From NCBI GenBank assembly GCA_965208065.1, contig OZ242313.1:4154001-4218000 (forward strand): a DNA stretch of 64,000 bases, written 5' to 3'. Positions within the stretch are counted from its first letter, which is position 1; each line of letters starts with the position of its first letter. The notes beneath the pieces are model-generated. The model worked only from the letters and a program-made list of their open reading frames with translations, ran no database searches and was not told the DNA's origin. A program made the translations under genes and the position numbers. This DNA comes from Bin103 sp002238925. Its GTDB lineage: Bacteria > Spirochaetota > Spirochaetia > SZUA-6 > Bin103. Below are positions 1-8,449 of this stretch, piece after piece.

Positions 1-2
1 AG

Positions 3-455
3 CCGGGGCAAGGGCCAGGCCAGTTCAACCTCGTGCACAGCGTGCAGACCGACCGCGCCGGCAACGTCTACGTCGCCAGCCGCGAGGGCCACCGGGTACA
101 GGTGTTCGACAGCGGCGGCACCTACCTGAGCGAGTGGCGCACCGGCGTCCACCGCCCCAACGGCTTCTTCATCTCCGCGGCGGGCCGCGACCGGGAGCTG
201 GTCTACGTCGGCGAGGCGGGCGCCGGCTTCGGCGAAAACCGCGGCATCCGCGGCTTCGGCGACTGCCTGGCCATCTTCGAGCTGGACGGCACCTGCCTGG
301 CGCGCATCTACCACGACGCTCCGGTCGTGCACGGGCCGCACGGCATCGGCGTGGACGCCGACGGCAACATCTACCTGACCCAGGTGCTGTGGGGCAACGG
401 CCCCTGGATCGACCCCATGGACCAACAGATGATGCTCCGCCTGCGCCGGGTTTAG
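3..455 (+). CDS. NHL-repeat beta-propeller protein, 3' end only
   Basis: The reading frame is open from the left edge of the window, so only the C-terminal ~150 residues are present. The sequence shows NHL-type blades: a GxGQFN start, then D-x-x-G-N-V-Y-V-A with H-R-V-Q-V-F, and later G-V-D-A-D-G-N-I-Y. This repeat is typical of six-bladed propellers such as the NHL domains of peptidyl-amidating lyase-like and SMP-30-like proteins. The propeller may bind or process a ligand, but the visible part has no clear catalytic signature. The gene ends 10 nt before the convergent aldo/keto reductase. The N-terminus, any signal peptide and the blade count cannot be judged from this window. Confidence 0.75.
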   Translation, partial: PGQGPGQFNLVHSVQTDRAGNVYVASREGHRVQVFDSGGTYLSEWRTGVHRPNGFFISAAGRDRELVYVGEAGAGFGENRGIRGFGDCLAIFELDGTCLARIYHDAPVVHGPHGIGVDADGNIYLTQVLWGNGPWIDPMDQQMMLRLRRV

Positions 456-465
456 TTGTCTTGTG

Positions 466-1350
466 TCAGTGGATGGTGGCGTGCTCCTCGAAGATGGGCT
501 GCATGGCCTGGTCGGCGAGCATGGCGGCCATCTCGGCGTCGGAGGGGCGCGGGGCCGGGGCTTCGGCGGCCTCCAGCACCATCGGCAGGAGGTCGAGGTC
601 GGCCATGGTATTGATGAATGCGGGGGCGAAGCTCAGCGCGTAGGCCACCGCGCGGGCAATGTCCTGCGGTGAATCGAGCGGCTCGTACCAGGGGCCGTTA
701 CCGTGCGGGCGCCCGCCCCAGGGACGGCGCGCCACCGCCTTGATGAGCTGCACCGCCACGCCGCGCTCGAAGCACAGCGCCTTGAGGCGCATGAAGTCGC
801 CGTAGTAGTCGGGGTTGCTGGCGAGCACGTAGTTCATCGGCAGCAGCACGGCGTCGAACGGGAAGCGCCGCAGGCTGCGCAGGTGCATGCGCGGCGCCAC
901 CAGGCCGTGCCCGGTCACGCCGATGAAGCGCACGACGCCCCGTTCGCGCGCCGCAACCAGCTCCTCCAGCGCGCCGCCGGGGCCCATGGCGGTTTCCCAC
1001 TCCTCGTCGCCGGTGAGGTTGTGCATCTGGATCAGGTCGATGGTGTCGGAGCGCAGCCGGCGGCGCGACAGTTCCAACTCAGCGCGGGCGCCCTCGGCGG
1101 TGCGCTCGCCGGTCTTGGTGGCCAGGAAGAAGCGGTCGCGGTGCTGCTCCATCCACGGTCCGATCAACGTCTCGGAGTTGCCGCTGCCGTAGCTGTGCGC
1201 GGTGTCGAGGTGGTTGACGCCATGGTGCCGGAGCAGTTCAAGGACGCGGTCTGCCTCCGCCGCGGTGGAATCGGGGCTGAATGCGGCCCCGCCGAACAGG
1301 GTAAGCGTACTGCGGTGACCGGTGGAGCCGAACGGTTGGGTGGGAATCAT
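466..1350 (-). CDS. Aldo/keto reductase family protein
   Basis: A 294-residue aldo/keto reductase, probably a cytosolic NAD(P)H-dependent carbonyl reductase. The tetrad region is visible: Asp and Tyr in HLDTAHSYGSG, Lys in FLATKTG and His in LIQMHN. The C-terminal part lacks the usual strong cofactor loop and ends in a short helical tail, as in the AKR subgroup often found beside sugar catabolism genes. I chose the start at 1350 (MIPTQPFGSTGH) because the family begins here; the frame stays open to 1428, but that would overlap the divergent sulfatase start. The two genes share a 76-nt intergenic region that must hold both promoters. The substrate is unknown. A second AKR lies at 36391. Confidence 0.85.
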   Translation of the reverse strand: MIPTQPFGSTGHRSTLTLFGGAAFSPDSTAAEADRVLELLRHHGVNHLDTAHSYGSGNSETLIGPWMEQHRDRFFLATKTGERTAEGARAELELSRRRLRSDTIDLIQMHNLTGDEEWETAMGPGGALEELVAARERGVVRFIGVTGHGLVAPRMHLRSLRRFPFDAVLLPMNYVLASNPDYYGDFMRLKALCFERGVAVQLIKAVARRPWGGRPHGNGPWYEPLDSPQDIARAVAYALSFAPAFINTMADLDLLPMVLEAAEAPAPRPSDAEMAAMLADQAMQPIFEEHATIH

Positions 1351-1426
1351 GATCCTTCCATGATCGCAGAGAATACCACGCGCGTCGAGCATGGCGGGGC
1401 CGATGTGGTAGGATTGGCGCCACATC

Positions 1427-3193
1427 ATGGCGACGCGCAGACCGAACTTCGTTTTTGTACTTACCGACGATCAGGGCTACGGCGACCTGGGGTGCCACGG
1501 CAATGATGCCATCAACACCCCCAATCTGGACCGCTTCCACGGCGACGCGGTGCGCTTTACCGACTTCCACGTCGGCACCACCTGCGCCCCCACCCGCTCC
1601 GGCCTGCTGACCGGCCACTTCTGCAACAGCGCCGGCGTGTGGCACACCATCGGCGGGCGCTCGCTGCTGCGCGAGGACGAGTGGACCCTGGCCGACGCCC
1701 TGCGCGAGGCCGGCTACCGCACCGGCCAGTTCGGCAAGTGGCACCTGGGCGACAGCCAGCCGTTCCGCCCGCACGAACGCGGCTTCGAACGCGCCGTCTA
1801 CCACAACGGCGGCGGCATCGGCAACATCGGCGACGCCTGGGGCAACGACTACTTCGACGACACCTACTTCGTGAACGGGGTGCCCACGAAATTCGAGGGC
1901 TACTGCACCGACGTGTTCTTCCGCGAGGGCCTGCGCTTCATCGAACAGCACCGCGATGCACCGTTCTACTGCCACATCTCCACCAACGCGCCGCACGGCC
2001 CGCTCAACGTCGAGCCGCACTACGCCGCCGCCTACGCCGGCTCCACCCCGCACGAGGACCGCGCCCGCTTCTACGGCATGATCACCAACATCGACGACAA
2101 CTTCGGCCTCCTGCTGCGCCGCCTCGACGAGCTCGGGCTCGCCGACAACACCATCGTCGTGTTCATGACCGACAACGGCACCGCCACCGGGGTGGAGCTG
2201 GACGCGCACGGGTTCCCGCAGGAAGGGCCCGGCAGCTTCAACGCCGGCATGCGCGGCAAGAAGGGTTCCCCCTACGACGGCGGCCACCGCGTGCCGTTCC
2301 TGCTGCGCTACCCCGGCGCCGACGCCAATGGCGGCCGCGACGTCGGGCAGCTCACCAGCTACGTGGACTTCATGCCCACCATTCTCGACCTGTGCGGCGT
2401 CACCCCGCCGGAGCACCGCTCGTTTCACGGCAGCAGCCTCACTCCGCTGCTGCGCGGCGACTACGACGGCGCCTGGGGAGAGCGCATCCTGGTGGCCGAC
2501 ACGCAGCGCATCGCCAACCCCGCCAAGTGGCGTCTGAGCTCGGTGATGCGCGGCCCCTGGCGGCTGGTGCACGGCCTGGAGCTGTACGACCTGCGCGGCG
2601 ACCCCGGCCAGCGCAACGACATCGCCGCCGAACACCCCGACGTGGTGGCCGAATTGCGCGCCGGCTACGAGCAGTGGTGGGAGCTGGTCTCCGAGCAGTT
2701 CGACCGCGACGTGCCGATGGTAATCGGCCAGGACGCCGAGCCGGTGCGGCTCACCACCCACGACATGCGCAACGAGGCGTGCAACGGCGCCTGGAACCAG
2801 CGCCAGGTACGGGAAGGCTACGTCGCCGGCGGCTACTGGGCGATCGACGTGCGCCGCGCCGGCAGTTACCGCATCGAATTGCGCCGCTGGCCGGAAGACG
2901 CCGGCTACGCCCTGGACGCCGGCATCGACGGCGACGACATCGAGTGGCGCCGCGACGCCATCCAGGAGCAGCACGCGCCGCACTACTCCGGCGGCGTGGC
3001 GCTGCCGATCGGCTGGGCCGCCCTGACGGTGGGCGGCCGCAGCTATCACGCGGAAACCCCGTCCGGCGACACCGCCGCCGCATTCGAGGTCGACCTCCAG
3101 ACCGGCGCCGACCGGCTCTCCGCCGCCTTCCACGACCGCATCGAGCGCACCATCGGCTCCTACTACGTCACCATCCACCCCACCGGCCGCTAA
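1427..3193 (+). CDS. Type I sulfatase (arylsulfatase family)
   Basis: This 588-residue enzyme hydrolyses sulfate esters. It starts RRPNFVFVLTDDQGYGD, where the paired Asp (14-15) bind the metal. The modification site is CAPTRSGLLTG with Cys53; this C-x-P-x-R site is converted to formylglycine in active sulfatases. FMTDNGT and GKKGSPYDGGHRVPF are the later metal and phosphate-pocket segments. There is no signal peptide, so it should work in the cytoplasm, which is unusual for polymer-degrading sulfatases. The last ~110 residues form a beta-rich extension beyond the catalytic domain. No formylglycine-generating enzyme or anSME is encoded in the window. It is divergent from the AKR and may act on a small imported sulfated sugar; the substrate is inferred only. 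Confidence 0.9.
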   Translation: MATRRPNFVFVLTDDQGYGDLGCHGNDAINTPNLDRFHGDAVRFTDFHVGTTCAPTRSGLLTGHFCNSAGVWHTIGGRSLLREDEWTLADALREAGYRTGQFGKWHLGDSQPFRPHERGFERAVYHNGGGIGNIGDAWGNDYFDDTYFVNGVPTKFEGYCTDVFFREGLRFIEQHRDAPFYCHISTNAPHGPLNVEPHYAAAYAGSTPHEDRARFYGMITNIDDNFGLLLRRLDELGLADNTIVVFMTDNGTATGVELDAHGFPQEGPGSFNAGMRGKKGSPYDGGHRVPFLLRYPGADANGGRDVGQLTSYVDFMPTILDLCGVTPPEHRSFHGSSLTPLLRGDYDGAWGERILVADTQRIANPAKWRLSSVMRGPWRLVHGLELYDLRGDPGQRNDIAAEHPDVVAELRAGYEQWWELVSEQFDRDVPMVIGQDAEPVRLTTHDMRNEACNGAWNQRQVREGYVAGGYWAIDVRRAGSYRIELRRWPEDAGYALDAGIDGDDIEWRRDAIQEQHAPHYSGGVALPIGWAALTVGGRSYHAETPSGDTAAAFEVDLQTGADRLSAAFHDRIERTIGSYYVTIHPTGR

Positions 3194-3274
3194 GCCGTAT
3201 TACGACGGGCGCTTACCTTGGCCAGTGGCGAAACCCTGGACCATGGTCCTTTTTTCGAATCGAAATATGGACTA

Positions 3275-3298
3275 CGATCCTGTTTTCGAGTAGGATCG
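3275..3298 (+). promoter_or_regulatory. Inverted repeat before the DUF4143 ATPase gene
   Basis: A 7-bp perfect inverted repeat (CGATCCT, 10-nt spacer, AGGATCG) ends 4 nt before the ATG at 3303, in an unusually A+T-rich patch that also has TTCGAATCGAA just upstream. It could be an operator or an mRNA hairpin over the start. The AGGA of the right arm may also serve as the ribosome binding site, so pairing would hide it. Function is inferred. Confidence 0.35.
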
Positions 3299-3302
3299 CA
3301 CC

Positions 3303-4463
3303 ATGTTTCGCCGCCTTCTGCAGGTCAGCCGCGGCAATTCGTTCTTTCTGTTTGGTGCACGTGGTACCGGCAAGACCACCCATATCGGGCAGGCGTTCGA
3401 TCCGGAGGCGTCATGGTACGTGGATCTGCTGGACCCGGAGGCCGAGGACCGCTACCGGAGACGGCCCGGCCTGCTGGAGAGCGAGGTCAGGGCGCTGCCC
3501 GCGTCGGTGCAGTGGATTCTGATCGACGAGGTGCAGCGCGCGCCGCGGCTGTTGGACGTGGTCCATCGGCTGATCGAGAGCACCGGCAAGCGCTTCGTGC
3601 TTACCGGCTCGAGCGCCCGAAAGCTCAGGCGCGGGGCGTCCAATCTGCTGGCAGGCCGAGCGTTTGTGCACAACCTGTTCCCGCTTACCGTGCCGGAACT
3701 GCTGGACGCGTTCGTGCTCGAAAACGCCCTGCGCTGGGGCACGCTACCGAGGATCTACTCGCTGGCGAGCGCAGAGGACAAGAGCGCCTACCTTCGCGCG
3801 TATGCACTGACCTATGTGAAAGAGGAGATCGCCGCCGAGCAGATCATCAGACGGCTCGACCCGTTCCGGGAATTCCTCGAGGTGGCGGCCCAGTCGAACG
3901 GCACCATTATCAACTATGCAAACATCGCCCGCGACGTGGCCGCGGATCCAAAGACCGTCGTTTCCTACTTCAGCGTCCTGGAAGACACTCTGGTGGGCTT
4001 TCATCTGTCGGCCTATCACCGCTCGATCAGGAAACAGCAGCGTGCCAATCCGAAGTTCTATTTCTTCGACATCGGCGTGAAACGGTCGCTGGAACGGACG
4101 TTGGAAGTGCCGTTGCGCGCCGGGACCTACGAGTTCGGCAAGGCATTCGAACACTTCGTCATCACCCAGATACTTCACATCTCGCGGTACCGGTACCCGG
4201 ACTGGAGACTGTTCTACCTGCAGACCGGAGCCGGAGCGGAGATCGACCTGGTGATCGAGCGGCCTGGCATGCCGGTGGCGTTAATCGAGATCAAGTCTTC
4301 CGACCGCATCGACGAACGCGATACGCGCGCCCTGGAGGGGTTTACCGGAGACTTTGCCCACCCACTGGCCCTGTGCGTCAGCAGAGATGCGACGCGCATG
4401 CAGATCGGCAGCGTGCTGTGCCTGCACTGGCGAGATGCCTTGCGGGAGCTGGGACTCGGGTGA
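3303..4463 (+). CDS. AAA_14 / DUF4143 ATPase
   Basis: A 386-residue protein of the AAA_14-DUF4143 family. Walker A is GARGTGKTT (18-26) and Walker B with sensor is WILIDEVQRAP (71-81). A winged-helix-like middle is followed by DUF4143, which ends in a PD-(D/E)XK-like pattern (AEIDLVIE then ALIEIKSS). Family members are common in bacteria with many DUF1703 ATPases, and their role is uncertain; defence or toxin-like functions have been suggested. The gene stands alone, with its own A+T-rich upstream region and a palindrome at 3275-3298. A small GC-rich stem (4464-4484) follows its stop. The length is normal and all motifs are intact, so it is probably functional. Confidence 0.88.
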   Translation: MFRRLLQVSRGNSFFLFGARGTGKTTHIGQAFDPEASWYVDLLDPEAEDRYRRRPGLLESEVRALPASVQWILIDEVQRAPRLLDVVHRLIESTGKRFVLTGSSARKLRRGASNLLAGRAFVHNLFPLTVPELLDAFVLENALRWGTLPRIYSLASAEDKSAYLRAYALTYVKEEIAAEQIIRRLDPFREFLEVAAQSNGTIINYANIARDVAADPKTVVSYFSVLEDTLVGFHLSAYHRSIRKQQRANPKFYFFDIGVKRSLERTLEVPLRAGTYEFGKAFEHFVITQILHISRYRYPDWRLFYLQTGAGAEIDLVIERPGMPVALIEIKSSDRIDERDTRALEGFTGDFAHPLALCVSRDATRMQIGSVLCLHWRDALRELGLG

Positions 4464-4484
4464 GGCGGGCCGCGCTTGCCCGCC
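4464..4484 (+). terminator. Short GC-rich stem-loop after the DUF4143 gene
   Basis: GGCGGGC and GCCCGCC pair across a 7-nt loop directly after the stop codon. There is no T tract, so any intrinsic terminator role is uncertain. Confidence 0.35.
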
Positions 4485-4510
4485 GAGGGCGGGGATGACA
4501 GAGTAGCGCC

Positions 4511-5959
4511 GTGGCAGCGATCGACGAACTGACGCGGCGAGCGATGGCGGCGGTGGCCGAGGCGGCGCCGCGGGCAGCGGCCGATCCGGCGCGGCCGGTG
4601 TACCACTTGCTGCCGCCGGCACAGTGGATGAACGACGTGCACGGCGCGTTCCACCATCGCGGCTGGTACCACGTGTTCTTCCAGTTCCTGCCGTGGAGCG
4701 ACGACATCACCGCGGCCAAGGCGCGCGGCATCGGCTGGGGGCACGCGCGCAGCCACGACCTGGTGTACTGGGAGTTCCTGCCGCCGGCGCTGCTGCCGCG
4801 CCCGGAGGACGGCGCGCGCGCATTGGCGTCCGGCAGTTCCTGGATCCGCACCGATGGCACGCCGATGCTGTTCTACACCCATACGCCGGTGGGGTTCCCG
4901 GAGCAGAAGCGCGAGCCGCGCGGTGCGCTGCCGGCGGACGACGACCTGCTTACCTGGCGGACGGTCGACCTCGGGCTCACACCCGGCAACAGCGGCGTAC
5001 CGGCCGACATCCCTGCCATCTGGGCGGACATCTACCTGTTTGGCCACGGCGGACGCGTGTTCGCCACCTTCAAGCAGAGCGACGGGCTGGTGTGCGAAGC
5101 GCTCAACCCGGAGCTGACCGAGTGGCGGGCGGTCGGCCACCTCGGCGGCACCGCCTCGATCGCGGCGCACGAGGACGGCGTGGCCGGCGAGTGCCCGAAC
5201 GTGTTCACGCTGCACGACCGGTACGTGCTAATCCGCTCCACCTACCCGATCAGCTACCTGCTCGGCGGCTTCGACCCCGACGCGGCAACCTTCACGGCCG
5301 ACGGCCCGCCGCGCATCCTGGACTACGGCTACGGCGGCGCCGAGCAGCCGGCCCTGCACTCGCGCGGCCTGTACGGCACCACCGCATTCGTGGACCCGCA
5401 CGGACGCACCATCCTGGCCGGCTGGGTGAGCGGCTTCGCGAAGGGGCGCGGCTGGAACGGCTGCATGTCGCTGCCGCGCGTGCTGAGCATCGCCGACGGC
5501 CGGCTCATGCAGGCGCCGCTGCCGGAATTGAACCGCCTGCGCCGGCGCCATACCCGCGTCGAGAACCTGGAACTGGACGACGGTGCGCGGCTCATTCCGG
5601 AAGTGCGCGGCAAGGCTGTGGAAATCGCCGCCGAGCTGGACCCGCGCGGTGCCGCGAGCTGCGGCCTGCGGGTGCGCTGCCGGGACGACGGCTCCGGCGG
5701 GCTGGAAATCCGCTACGCGCCGGGCACGCTGCACGTGGCCGGCACCCGCGTGCCCGTGCAACTCGCCGCCGGCGACACGCTGCGGCTGCACCTGTTCCTG
5801 GACCACTCGGTGATGGAACTGTTCATTCAGGACGGGTCGGCGTCGGTGACGCGGGTCTGCTACCCGCCCGCGGAGGACGTTGCGGTGGCCCTGTTTGCCT
5901 CCCGTGGTCCCGCGACGGCAATCTCACTCGAAGCCTGGGAGATTGCTTCCATCTGGTAG
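4511..5959 (+). CDS. Glycoside hydrolase family 32-type enzyme (fructan/sucrose-like)
   Basis: A 482-residue GH32-type protein: an N-terminal five-bladed propeller and a C-terminal beta sandwich (around 370-482, with LHLFLDHSVMELFIQ). The nucleophile motif is QWMNDVHG (Asp42 in place of the usual WMNDPNG context), and the acid/base motif is GECPNVF with Glu227 kept but Asp changed to Asn. The transition-state stabilising RDP motif is not obvious; WAD is at about that place. Without a signal peptide it is cytoplasmic and probably acts on small imported fructosides or related sugars. The GTG start at 4511 has only a weak ribosome binding site. A divergent relative lies at 37316. The fold is clear; the substrate is not. 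Confidence 0.82.
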   Translation: MAAIDELTRRAMAAVAEAAPRAAADPARPVYHLLPPAQWMNDVHGAFHHRGWYHVFFQFLPWSDDITAAKARGIGWGHARSHDLVYWEFLPPALLPRPEDGARALASGSSWIRTDGTPMLFYTHTPVGFPEQKREPRGALPADDDLLTWRTVDLGLTPGNSGVPADIPAIWADIYLFGHGGRVFATFKQSDGLVCEALNPELTEWRAVGHLGGTASIAAHEDGVAGECPNVFTLHDRYVLIRSTYPISYLLGGFDPDAATFTADGPPRILDYGYGGAEQPALHSRGLYGTTAFVDPHGRTILAGWVSGFAKGRGWNGCMSLPRVLSIADGRLMQAPLPELNRLRRRHTRVENLELDDGARLIPEVRGKAVEIAAELDPRGAASCGLRVRCRDDGSGGLEIRYAPGTLHVAGTRVPVQLAAGDTLRLHLFLDHSVMELFIQDGSASVTRVCYPPAEDVAVALFASRGPATAISLEAWEIASIW

Positions 5960-6022
5960 CCGGCAACGGAATGCCACTCGGGCGGCCCCAATTGCATGTC
6001 TCGCAGAACGAAGATCATCCCT

Positions 6023-6051
6023 TTGCCTTTCCAGACACATTAAAGCATAAT
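6023..6051 (+). promoter_or_regulatory. Candidate sigma-70 promoter of the swf-like operon
   Basis: TTGCCT at 6023-6028, a 17-nt spacer and CATAAT at 6046-6051, in a locally A+T-rich patch. The ATG at 6073 lies about 22 nt after the -10 box. It would drive the 103-aa gene and, through 13-nt spacing and a GTGA overlap, the PKS and the reductase-sulfotransferase. Box matches are seen in the sequence; activity is inferred. Confidence 0.5.
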
Positions 6052-6072
6052 TGCTATCGATTGGACAAACAG

Positions 6073-6384
6073 ATGAGTGATATGAACGGGTCGTGGGCAA
6101 TCGACATGGAAACGCTGCGCGGCGTCCGCAAGGGCACCCTCAAGCTTCAGGCCGACGGCGAGACCGCATCCGGCTCACTGATCGGCGAAAAGATGACCGT
6201 CGAGTTCGACGACGGCAAGGTGCGCGACAACGCGGTGCGCTGGAAGTCGGAGATCTCGATTCCGATGCTGCCCGGCAAACGCACCGTAACATTCACCGCC
6301 AGGGTGAATGGGGACGAGATCAGTGGCGCCATCGACGGCCCCAAGCAACGCCTCGCAACGTTCCAGGGCTCCCGTTCCGAGTAA
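6073..6384 (+). CDS. Conserved small beta-rich protein, first gene of the PKS operon
   Basis: A 103-residue protein of unknown function, without a signal peptide. Its pattern, GSWAIDMETLRG then GTLKLQADGETASGSLIG, VEFDDGKVRDNAVRWK and VNGDEISGAIDG, is an alternating beta design ending in a TFQGSR strand. It resembles small beta-barrel hypotheticals found in actinobacteria and other phyla that end in FTGTR, and I know of no assigned function. I chose ATG 6073 because it follows the promoter-like boxes and begins the recognisable domain; the frame is open much further upstream as a shadow of the GH32 gene. The PKS gene begins 13 nt after its stop, so the two are probably cotranscribed. A role in lipid binding or product handling is speculation. 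Confidence 0.65.
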   Translation: MSDMNGSWAIDMETLRGVRKGTLKLQADGETASGSLIGEKMTVEFDDGKVRDNAVRWKSEISIPMLPGKRTVTFTARVNGDEISGAIDGPKQRLATFQGSRSE

Positions 6385-6397
6385 CAACCAAGACACC

Positions 6398-8449
6398 ATG
6401 AACTCGCCGAAGCGGGAACACGCGGTCGCGATTGTCGGGTACAGCCACCGGCTGCCCGGCGGCATCGTTACCGACGACGACTTCTGGCGGCTGCTCAGCG
6501 AGCGGGACATCGTGCGCGAACCGATCGTCGACCGCTACAAGCGCGGCTTCCGCCCGATCGGCGAATTCTCCGGGCCCGGCCGGCTGGCCAGTCCCTACGA
6601 GGGGCTGATCCGCGACGGGCGCGAGATGCGGTTCGACCGCAACCTGTTCGGTATGTCGCACAACGAGATGCTGACCGCCGATCCGCACGTGCGCATGCTG
6701 CTGACCTGCACTTGGGAAACGTGCGAACGCGCCGGCTGGGACCTGCACGCGCTGCACAACAGCCGCACCGGCGTGTTCGTCGGCGCGCAGGTGCCTTCCC
6801 ACTCCAACTGGCGGGCGCCGCTCGGCGCCAACGAATTCACCGTCCCGAGCATCAGCCTGGCCATGCTCGCCAACCGCATCTCCTACCACTTCAATCTGAT
6901 GGGGCCGTCGCTGACGTGCTGTACGGCCTGCTCCGCGAGCCTGACCGCGCTGCACGATGCACTGAACGCGCTGCGCTCCGGCGACTGCGAGCAGGCTGTC
7001 GTCGCGACGGCCAGCTACCTGGGATCGTCCCGGCAAAGCGCCGGCTTCAATGCGCTGGGGGTAATCAGTCCGGATGGCAAGTGCCACTCGTTCGACGCGG
7101 ACGCCAACGGCTACCTGCGCTCGGAAGGGGCTTTCGTGTTCGCCATCAAACCGCTCGCCGCGGCGGAGCGGGACGGCGATCCTATCCACGCCGTGGTGGA
7201 GGCGACCGCCGTGAACGCGGCCGGCGCCGCCGACGGCAGTGTCGGCCTGGCGCAGGGCCGCTACATCACCGCCCCCACCCGCCACGCACAGATGGGACTG
7301 ATGCGGGAGGCGGCCGCGCGCGCCGGCCGCGCGCCAGCGGAATTCGACTACGTCGAGGCGCACGCCACGGGCACCGTGGTCGGCGACCGCATCGAGGGCA
7401 ACGCCATCGGCGAGGCGTTCGGCGGCAGCGACCGGGACGTGCCGCTGCGGGTGTCCGGTGTCAAGAGCAACGTCGGCCACATGGAGGCCGCCGCGTTCGG
7501 CTGCGCCCTGCTCAAGGTGGTGCTTATGATGCAGCGGCGCACCTTCGCGCCGGTGTCGCAGAACCACTTGGTGCCGAACCCGGAGATCGACTTCGACGGT
7601 CTCGGCATGCAGGTGCAGACCGACTGCGAACCGTTCCCGGACCATCCGGTGGTGGTCGGCATCAACTCGTTCGGTTTCGGAGGCTCCAACGGACACTGCG
7701 TAGTGCGCGAGTACCGCCCGGAACAGCCGCGCCTGTGGTCGGTGCCGCTGGCCCCGCGTGCCGGCTACCTGGTGCCGCTGTCGGCGCGCACCACCGGCGC
7801 CCTGGTGGAGAGCGCGCGCGGGCTGGCAGCGGCGCTCGACGAGCCGCCCGCAGACCTGTACACGCTGGCCGCGAACCTGAGCCGACGCCGCACCCACTTC
7901 GCCGCGCGCGCGGCGTTCGCCGTGTATGACTTCGATCAGCTCAAGGCGGCGCTCGCCGCGTTCGCCGAGAACCCCGAACCGGTCGCCAACGTGGAAGAGG
8001 GCCGGCGCCGGCTGTTGATGGTGTTTACCGGACAGGGCACGCAGTGGGCCGGCTGCGGACGCGCGCTGTACGCCGCGCACCCGGTGTTCCGGCGCGCGGT
8101 CGACGCCATTGAGGAACACTGGCGCGAGCACTCGGATACGTCGTTGCGAGCGGCCGCCTTCGCGGCGCCCGAGGCCGAGCTCAACGAGTGCCGGCTGGCG
8201 CAGCCGGTCACCTTCATGCTGCAGTGCGCGCTGGTCGAGCTGTTCAAGACCTGGGGCGTGTATCCCGACTGCGTGGTCGGCCACAGCTCCGGCGAGGTGG
8301 CCGCCGCCTACGCATCCGGGGCGCTGTCGCTGGCCGACGCGACGCGCCTGGTGTACCACCGCGCCACGTTGCAGCAGCGCACCGCCGGCTCCGGCCGCAT
8401 GCTGCCGATTGGCCTTGACCTGGCAGGCGTGGAACAACTGCTCGACTAG
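6398..8449 (+). CDS. swfA: Monomodular type I PKS/FAS, KS and first half of AT (ends at an in-frame TAG)
   Basis: This is the N-terminal part of a single-module reducing polyketide/fatty acid synthase. The ketosynthase covers about residues 1-430 and has the full triad: Cys178 in CTACSASL, His322 in EAHATGT and His361 in SNVGHMEA. A linker leads to the acyltransferase with GHSSGE (Ser630). Codon 684 is TAG (8447-8449), in the middle of the AT, and the same frame continues at once with the rest of the AT (next entry). So the gene was continuous; the TAG is a nonsense mutation, a recoded codon or a sequence error. The start at 6398 gives the standard KS N-terminus (HAVAIVGYSHRLPGG). The domain order plus the next gene match the swf family of sponge-symbiont PKS/FAS genes as I recall it. 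Confidence 0.85.
   Translation: MNSPKREHAVAIVGYSHRLPGGIVTDDDFWRLLSERDIVREPIVDRYKRGFRPIGEFSGPGRLASPYEGLIRDGREMRFDRNLFGMSHNEMLTADPHVRMLLTCTWETCERAGWDLHALHNSRTGVFVGAQVPSHSNWRAPLGANEFTVPSISLAMLANRISYHFNLMGPSLTCCTACSASLTALHDALNALRSGDCEQAVVATASYLGSSRQSAGFNALGVISPDGKCHSFDADANGYLRSEGAFVFAIKPLAAAERDGDPIHAVVEATAVNAAGAADGSVGLAQGRYITAPTRHAQMGLMREAAARAGRAPAEFDYVEAHATGTVVGDRIEGNAIGEAFGGSDRDVPLRVSGVKSNVGHMEAAAFGCALLKVVLMMQRRTFAPVSQNHLVPNPEIDFDGLGMQVQTDCEPFPDHPVVVGINSFGFGGSNGHCVVREYRPEQPRLWSVPLAPRAGYLVPLSARTTGALVESARGLAAALDEPPADLYTLAANLSRRRTHFAARAAFAVYDFDQLKAALAAFAENPEPVANVEEGRRRLLMVFTGQGTQWAGCGRALYAAHPVFRRAVDAIEEHWREHSDTSLRAAAFAAPEAELNECRLAQPVTFMLQCALVELFKTWGVYPDCVVGHSSGEVAAAYASGALSLADATRLVYHRATLQQRTAGSGRMLPIGLDLAGVEQLLD
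8447..8449 (+). other. In-frame TAG inside the PKS acyltransferase domain
   Basis: TAG falls between GVEQLLD and LEVPFRPA, where AT domains have an ordinary helix-loop. Both sides are in the same frame with no gap in homology, so one substitution (for example from CAG, GAG or TTG) explains it. No tRNA or recoding element is visible in the window. Confidence 0.85.
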
